Below are positions 7,281-10,889 of a DNA stretch of 10,889 nt, piece after piece. Numbering within the stretch: position 1 is the first letter of the stretch; each line of letters starts with the position of its first letter. The notes below the pieces were generated by a model. It worked only from the letters and a program-made list of their open reading frames with translations. It searched no databases and had not been told where the DNA came from. Source of the stretch: Pavlovales sp. CCMP2436 (lineage: Eukaryota > Haptophyta > Pavlovophyceae > Pavlovales); assembly GCA_026770615.1 (NCBI GenBank), contig MU631748.1, positions 117,361 through 128,249 of the forward strand, read 5' to 3'. A program made the position numbers and the translations under genes.

Positions 7281-7942
7281 CCCCCCTCGACGAGCTGTCT
7301 CTCATCGACCTGAACATGCCGAGAGAACGCTAGCCGTCCGTCGTCCAACAGCACGATCCACCCTAGCATGTAGCGGTAGGTCTTGTCGATCTGGACACCG
7401 TCCTCGCCACGGCCGAGCACCTTGCCGCGCGCCGACTGCATGGCGAACTTGTCCTTCGGCTTGCGCCCCTGCCCGAGTAAGAGGACTCGGCACGGCGCTC
7501 CGAAGATCACGGAGCGCTTGCAGCTCGGCCGGCGGCCAAAGAAGAGCTCGAAAGGTGACACGTAGCGCACAGCGCCGGTCGTCGAGTCGACGACGCGCTG
7601 CGACGCGAGGCGGTTGCGCGCCGCCACGGCGTGACGAAATGCCCAGCTCAAGTGGCGGTAGCTCAAACCAGACATTGTCAGCCTCGCGTGCACGTCTGGC
7701 TCGAGCGTCCCAAAGCTGCGCTCGGCCACGCCGTTGCTGGCTGGAGTGTGCAGGCACAACGTGACGTTGGTCGCAAGCCCGAACTCGAGGAGCACCTTCT
7801 CAAAGGCCTCCGAGTTCATCGGGGTACCTCCATCTGTATGTACATACCGACGGAACCCATCGCCGAGCATGAAAAGGCCGCCGGCGTGTGCCGACGCGCC
7901 GAGCTCGGAGAGGTAGTGACGCGCGAGTCCTGGACAACATGC

Positions 7943-8071
7943 TCAGCCTGGGCGAGGGCGGCGCGCAGCTCAGCCAGCTCCTCCCGCCCTGCCACGCTGA
8001 GCCCGCCGCGCCCGCCACTGCCGCCGCCGCGTCCGTGGCCGAAGCCGTACCCGTAGCCGCCGTAGCCCGCC
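7943..8071 (-). other. Gag-pol gap with Gly/Tyr-rich open frame
   Basis: In an intact copia element the protease and the integrase HHCC finger would lie between gag and the integrase core. Here only about 130 bases separate the gag stop (8072-8074) from the integrase frame (from 7942). A different frame is open across the gap and encodes a Gly/Tyr/Arg-rich stretch (YGGYGYGFGHGRGGGSGG) followed by a short Leu/Ala helix (REELAELRAALAQAEHVV). It may be a gag tail left by an internal deletion plus frameshifts, or filler. No DSGA-type protease motif is visible. Confidence 0.5.
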
Positions 8072-9844
8072 TTACCACTCCGGCGTGGCCTGCTTGGTGT
8101 CGACGGAGAAAGAGACCTCCTTGGCGGTCGAGCTTGCGGCAACTTTCACCATGAGCTGCTCGTAGTCGAAGTCAGTGGACTCGGACTGGTCGGTCTCGTC
8201 ACCCCACGCTCCAGGCAACTCGACGGGTTCGGTGGCCTTGGACTGGTCGGTCTCATCGTCCGAGTCCTCCTCCGCCGAGTCCAGGCCGGAGAGGATGGCG
8301 AACGACGTCGTGAAGCCGCGCGCGTTGGCGGCGTCCTTGGCGCGCGAAGGGCCTCCGATGCGGAGCGCAGACTTGGGCTGTCCCTTGGCACGCTGTGGCG
8401 GCGGCGGCAGGCGCGATGCAGCCGGTGTCGTCTCCTTGTTGCGGTGCGGGCAGTCCTGCCTGAGGTGGCCGAGCACGCCGCAGCTGAAGCAGGTCTTACT
8501 CTTGAGCCACTCGGTGCGGTCGCGCTCAGCGTCTCCAACGCGCGCGAATATGGACGCAGCCTCGCGCGGCGCGCGAGACGGCTCGCGCTGGCGTGGTGCA
8601 GGCGCGCCGCTCACCCCGAGCTTGACGTTGTCGAGCAGACCCAGCGCCAACACGAAATCGTCGTACGACCTCTCCGTGATGGCTACCACCTTGAAATCCT
8701 TGAAGCGTGCGATGATCACGCTGTTCTCGAGGGTCGGCACCACGGCCTCGAGCAGCATGTACAGCTTCTCCGCTGCCGGCGTCATGGGGATGGCGGCCGC
8801 GTCGATGCGTGCCACCTCCATCGCTGCGATGCCTTCCTCGAGCGAGAGCGTGCGCCCAACGAGCGTCGAGTTGAGGCGGACCGCGCTCCAGAGCTTGGCG
8901 GCGTGGCCGAGGTCCGCCTGCTGCGCCTTGCTCTTCCACTGCACCCAGATCAGCCTGAAGCAGCCGGAGGGCGAGATGGAGTTGGACTCGGTGCGCGCTG
9001 ACTGCTTGAGTGCAGCCATGGCCTCGGTCGTCAGCCGGCCGTGCAGGTTGCCCATGAAGACGACCTCCGTTTTCTTGTAGTAGGCCACGCGCACCTCGAG
9101 GAACGAGTTGTAGATGCCGTACTGCGACTTTGCCTTGACCTCTGCCACCTTGGCCTCGGCAGTGGAGTTGACCTGGTCAATCTCGGCGAGACGGTTGTTC
9201 TCGATGAACGTCAGGTTGAGCTCGAGGAAGCTCACCACGCTCGCCTTGCCAGTGAAGACCAGCGGCACGACGGTGGCCACCGCGGCGGGCGATGCGGCTG
9301 GGCTGCGCAGCGCGGGCGTCGTCTGCGACTTAGCGCGCGCCAGAGGCGGCGACAGCGAGCGTGCCCGCACCGGCTTCACCGCCATGGAAGCCTCCAGCGC
9401 GACGCTCGTCGTGTTCGCGAAGAGCTGGGCCGCCATCGCCTCATCGTGCTCGATGGTGATCTTGGACTTGTCGTACGTCGCCTGCAAGTTGATCTTGCTT
9501 GTCTTGTCAGCTGCGACCTTGTTGATCGCCGAGATCTGGTCCTCCATCTGGTGGAACGTGGCCAGCTTGTCGTCGCGGGGAGCGATGAGCGCGTTTGCGT
9601 ACTCATCCTGAGTGAGCAGCTTCAAGCGGCCCGTCGCGCTGCCGTCCTTGTCGAACTCGTTGCCGACAAAGCCCTGCGCGAGCGTCGCGTCCTTATCCGT
9701 GAGCACCTGGAGCTCGCGCATCATTCCCTGGAAGACCGACGGCTTGTTGGTGTCCGAGAGGCGGATGCGCGAGTTGTCCCTGCTGTCGTCGCTCCAAGGC
9801 GGAGCGGCGTGACCGGCACGGGGGGAGCCCCCCGATGCATGCAT
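8072..9844 (-). CDS. gag: Gag-like nucleocapsid polyprotein, 590 residues, one CCHC zinc knuckle
   Basis: This is the longest clean frame next to the LTR. A CX2CX4HX4C knuckle (CFSCGVLGHLRQDC) lies at residues 452-465 (8450-8491), the nucleic-acid-binding signature of Gag. The first 150 residues are rich in Lys, Asp and Ala and helix-like. Residues about 165-200 are a Ser/Pro/Ala linker. Residues about 200-410 are mixed helical, with a Trp-containing stretch (GCFRLIWVQWKSKAQQADLG) that may be the capsid-like part. After the knuckle the tail has acidic duplicated DETDQS segments and ends ATPEW. The upstream ATG at 9842-9844 overlaps the last base of the LTR, so the true start may be further in, for example the MM near residue 41. 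The body does not closely match a copia Gag I can recall. It would package the element's RNA in cytoplasmic particles. Confidence 0.75.
   Translation of the reverse strand: MHASGGSPRAGHAAPPWSDDSRDNSRIRLSDTNKPSVFQGMMRELQVLTDKDATLAQGFVGNEFDKDGSATGRLKLLTQDEYANALIAPRDDKLATFHQMEDQISAINKVAADKTSKINLQATYDKSKITIEHDEAMAAQLFANTTSVALEASMAVKPVRARSLSPPLARAKSQTTPALRSPAASPAAVATVVPLVFTGKASVVSFLELNLTFIENNRLAEIDQVNSTAEAKVAEVKAKSQYGIYNSFLEVRVAYYKKTEVVFMGNLHGRLTTEAMAALKQSARTESNSISPSGCFRLIWVQWKSKAQQADLGHAAKLWSAVRLNSTLVGRTLSLEEGIAAMEVARIDAAAIPMTPAAEKLYMLLEAVVPTLENSVIIARFKDFKVVAITERSYDDFVLALGLLDNVKLGVSGAPAPRQREPSRAPREAASIFARVGDAERDRTEWLKSKTCFSCGVLGHLRQDCPHRNKETTPAASRLPPPPQRAKGQPKSALRIGGPSRAKDAANARGFTTSFAILSGLDSAEEDSDDETDQSKATEPVELPGAWGDETDQSESTDFDYEQLMVKVAASSTAKEVSFSVDTKQATPEW
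9820..9844. other. Palindromes at the LTR/gag junction
   Basis: GGGGGG-AG-CCCCCC (9820-9833) and ATGCATGCAT (9835-9844) lie directly inside the LTR, where a tRNA primer-binding site is expected. On the minus strand the sequence after CCAACA is TGCATGCATCGGGG. It does not begin TGG and does not match the initiator-Met primer site common in copia elements. Confidence 0.6.
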
Positions 9845-10185
9845 GTTGGTGTTCGCCGGTCGCTCCGTCTCTCCTTTAGTCCTTGCAGCGCTAGAGGGTG
9901 CCCGTCGTCTCGACGGGCGGCAGGATCAAATACAGCGAGTTAGATCTTCACGAGCGATCAGTGCAAAGCGATCAGTGGCGGACGGCAAACTGAGCGATCA
10001 CTGAGTGGCAACACAATTTAAACTGAGCCAAACCAGCAACTGGCTCCCGTATGACACGGGTTGTGGCCAGTGAGTGTGTGCGGTGCTGTCTTCTGCGGGT
10101 AGACATGTAGGCAGTATAGCTTGAGTATATACAATAGCCCTGTCCAGTAGCTATAAGAGCATATACAAGAGCCATACCTCCAACA
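9844..10185 (-). repeat. Putative 5' LTR of the copia element
   Basis: The 342-bp segment is bounded by TGTTGG (9844-9849) and CCAACA (10180-10185). These six-base inverted ends are typical of Ty1/copia LTRs. It lies immediately upstream of gag. On the minus strand its first third is AT-richer and has TATA-like words, including GTATATAC at 10125-10132, suitable for a U3 promoter. Nearer gag it has AGCGATCA three times (9953-9960, 9967-9974, 9993-10000) and an eight-bp hairpin GCCCGTCG-TCT-CGACGGGC at 9900-9918. The second LTR is not in the window, so identity between LTRs cannot be tested. Confidence 0.65.
10125..10132 (-). promoter_or_regulatory. Candidate TATA element of the LTR promoter
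   Basis: GTATATAC is palindromic and lies about 60 bases inside the LTR's upstream end. A second TATAT word lies nearer the end (about 10160-10167). The call rests on position and sequence only. TATA boxes are not universal in algal promoters. Confidence 0.3.
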
Positions 10186-10889
10186 GGTTGGTGGTGGCGG
10201 TGGCGGTGGCTGATGTGGTGGTGGTGGCTGCAGCGGCGGCGGGGAGCCGGCTAGGTGGTCTCTCCGGGCGTCCGCGTCGGCTGTTGGGAGCAATGTTGCA
10301 GCGGTAGCTTCGGCCTCGACGTTGGTGGCATTGGTGAGGGAGGTTTGGCGGGCAGGTGGGAGTATGTGCGCAAATGCATCGACCCCAGTGCGATCGAAAT
10401 CAGCGTTTGAGTTGGCTCGGACTTTGGAGGCGTATTTGGTGGCGTGGAGCTCAAAGAGCGAGGGCCGGCTGGCCTGGGCAGGGGTCGAGCAGCTGCCACC
10501 GCTGAGCCCTTTCCAACCGGTGGCGCGATAGTTCGGGAGAGGGTTCACGTCGTTTAAGTGGAGATGCTGAGGCTGCGCACGGACGTCTTGATTGAACCTA
10601 ATTGTGGTAGTTCTGTCAATGGCTTGCAGTGCACGTTGGCAAATGGTGTAAATCAAGGTGGCCGCGAGCTCGTGAAGTACGGTGCAGCCCTCGGCTCTGC
10701 GCCAGAGCTTGTCGATGTGCAGCCCCTTGGCGCAGCTCTGATGGAATGCCTTCTTGAAATTCTTGTCCGAAGCGGCAAGTGTTTCTTCGGGGCTCTGGTC
10801 CGGAGGCACCTCACTAGGCGCGATGACATTCGGCTCGACGGGCAGCACGGCGAGGATCGCGCGTGCGAGCGTGCGCCCCCGACGGGTAC
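10186..10889 (-). pseudogene. Unrecognised proline-rich protein fragment interrupted by the LTR
   Basis: This frame is open from the right edge (first full codon at 10887) and has no clear ATG in the window; a GTG at 10848 is only a nominal start. The early part looks truly coding (ASDKNFKKAFHQSCAKGLHI, then LHELAATLIYTICQRALQAI), followed by NPLPNYRATGWKG. A Ser/Thr/Ala linker and a poly-Pro tract (10190-10250) come next. About residue 221, counted from 10848, is the last one before the LTR. The frame then runs through LTR sequence to a TAA at 10018. The frame is partial at the 5' side and its natural 3' end is displaced or lost. No domain is recognised; it could be a host exon or part of another mobile element. 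Confidence 0.45.

Larger units (their letters stand above)
5957..7942 (-). pseudogene. Copia integrase/RT fragment fused in frame to LINE-like sequence
   Basis: One frame is open from 7942 (after TGA 7943-7945) to the stop at 5957; the first ATG is at 7870. Counting from that ATG, it starts inside a copia integrase core: HTDGG with Asp13, then HTPASNGVAER with Glu50, a D-36-E spacing typical of copia. The first catalytic Asp and the HHCC finger are absent. SPFELFFGRRP and FGAPCRVLLLGQ follow, the usual end of the core. Next is a linker with two minisatellites. The start of RVT_2 comes next: GWQRAMEEHLKMHDNMGTF (Trp375), CRWVYSLKT, RFKARTVVWG and FKETFSPTVR (Glu442). The copia match ends soon after RLMIAVGA, before the first catalytic Asp and well before the YVDD box. 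From Cys514 the same frame is LINE-like. As it stands it cannot encode working integrase or reverse transcriptase. Confidence 0.75.
6487..10185 (-). mobile_element. Truncated Ty1/copia-type LTR retrotransposon
   Basis: The order on the minus strand is putative 5' LTR (9844-10185), gag with zinc knuckle (8072-9844), a gap lacking protease, integrase core second half, linker, RVT_2 start. Integrase before reverse transcriptase is the diagnostic order of Ty1/copia. The rest of RT, RNase H and the 3' LTR are missing; nothing similar to the LTR was seen in 1-4600. gag and the integrase fragment are in the same frame (frame 1 counted from 9844), separated by stops at 8072 and 7943. Confidence 0.75.

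Noticed and set aside
6838..7764. Long plus-strand Arg-rich open frame over the pol linker
   Set aside because: It is the shadow of the 24-bp repeats and of the copia frame on the minus strand; the translation is monotonous Arg-rich and has no domain.
8175..9080. Plus-strand open frames opposite gag (also 9041-9943)
   Set aside because: They are complements of the gag frame, with no motif, while the minus strand has the CCHC knuckle and LTR context.
1..10889. tRNA or rRNA genes
   Set aside because: No tRNA box A/B pair with a cloverleaf and no conserved rRNA stretch was recognised by eye.

Overview
The window looks like accessory, repeat-rich nuclear DNA from a GC-rich single-celled eukaryote, most likely an alga (haptophyte, pelagophyte or dinoflagellate grade). 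The reasons are the strong GC bias with AT-rich islands, the lack of bacterial operon structure, long low-complexity Pro/Ala-rich translations, an LTR retrotransposon of Ty1/copia type and the carboxy-terminal part of a LINE-like element. No species is claimed. I see no intact ordinary host gene.

Layout. 1-44 is a CA microsatellite. 45-680 is mostly featureless, with an AT-rich island. 681-872 and 1793-2071 are two AT-richer blocks built from variants of an AATTTCGGG/CCCGAAATT word, present in both orientations. They bracket a GC-rich core (about 880-1790) that carries broken coding-like sequence on the minus strand. 2343-4359 holds short coding-like shards in changing frames and a perfect 19-bp hairpin (2584-2632). 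None of these shards is identified.

The right 6.4 kb is the informative part, all read on the minus strand. A putative 342-bp LTR with TGTTGG...CCAACA ends (9844-10185) is followed by a gag ORF with one zinc knuckle (8072-9844). Next comes a short gap where protease and the first half of integrase should be, then the second half of a copia integrase, a repeat-rich linker and only the start of the copia reverse transcriptase (RVT_2). Between about 6340 and 6490 the same open frame changes identity. It becomes the thumb and carboxy-terminal region of a LINE-type protein, which runs through two frame breaks to a stop at 4606. That part is followed by a duplicated 3' UTR word and an A-rich tail (4447-4468).

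The composite has no reverse transcriptase catalytic aspartates from either parent, and no second LTR lies in the window. It is best read as a dead, chimeric retroelement made by template switching or recombination. The LTR abuts a proline-rich open frame that runs off the right edge (10186-10889), which suggests the copia element landed in a host or other mobile-element gene in the same orientation.
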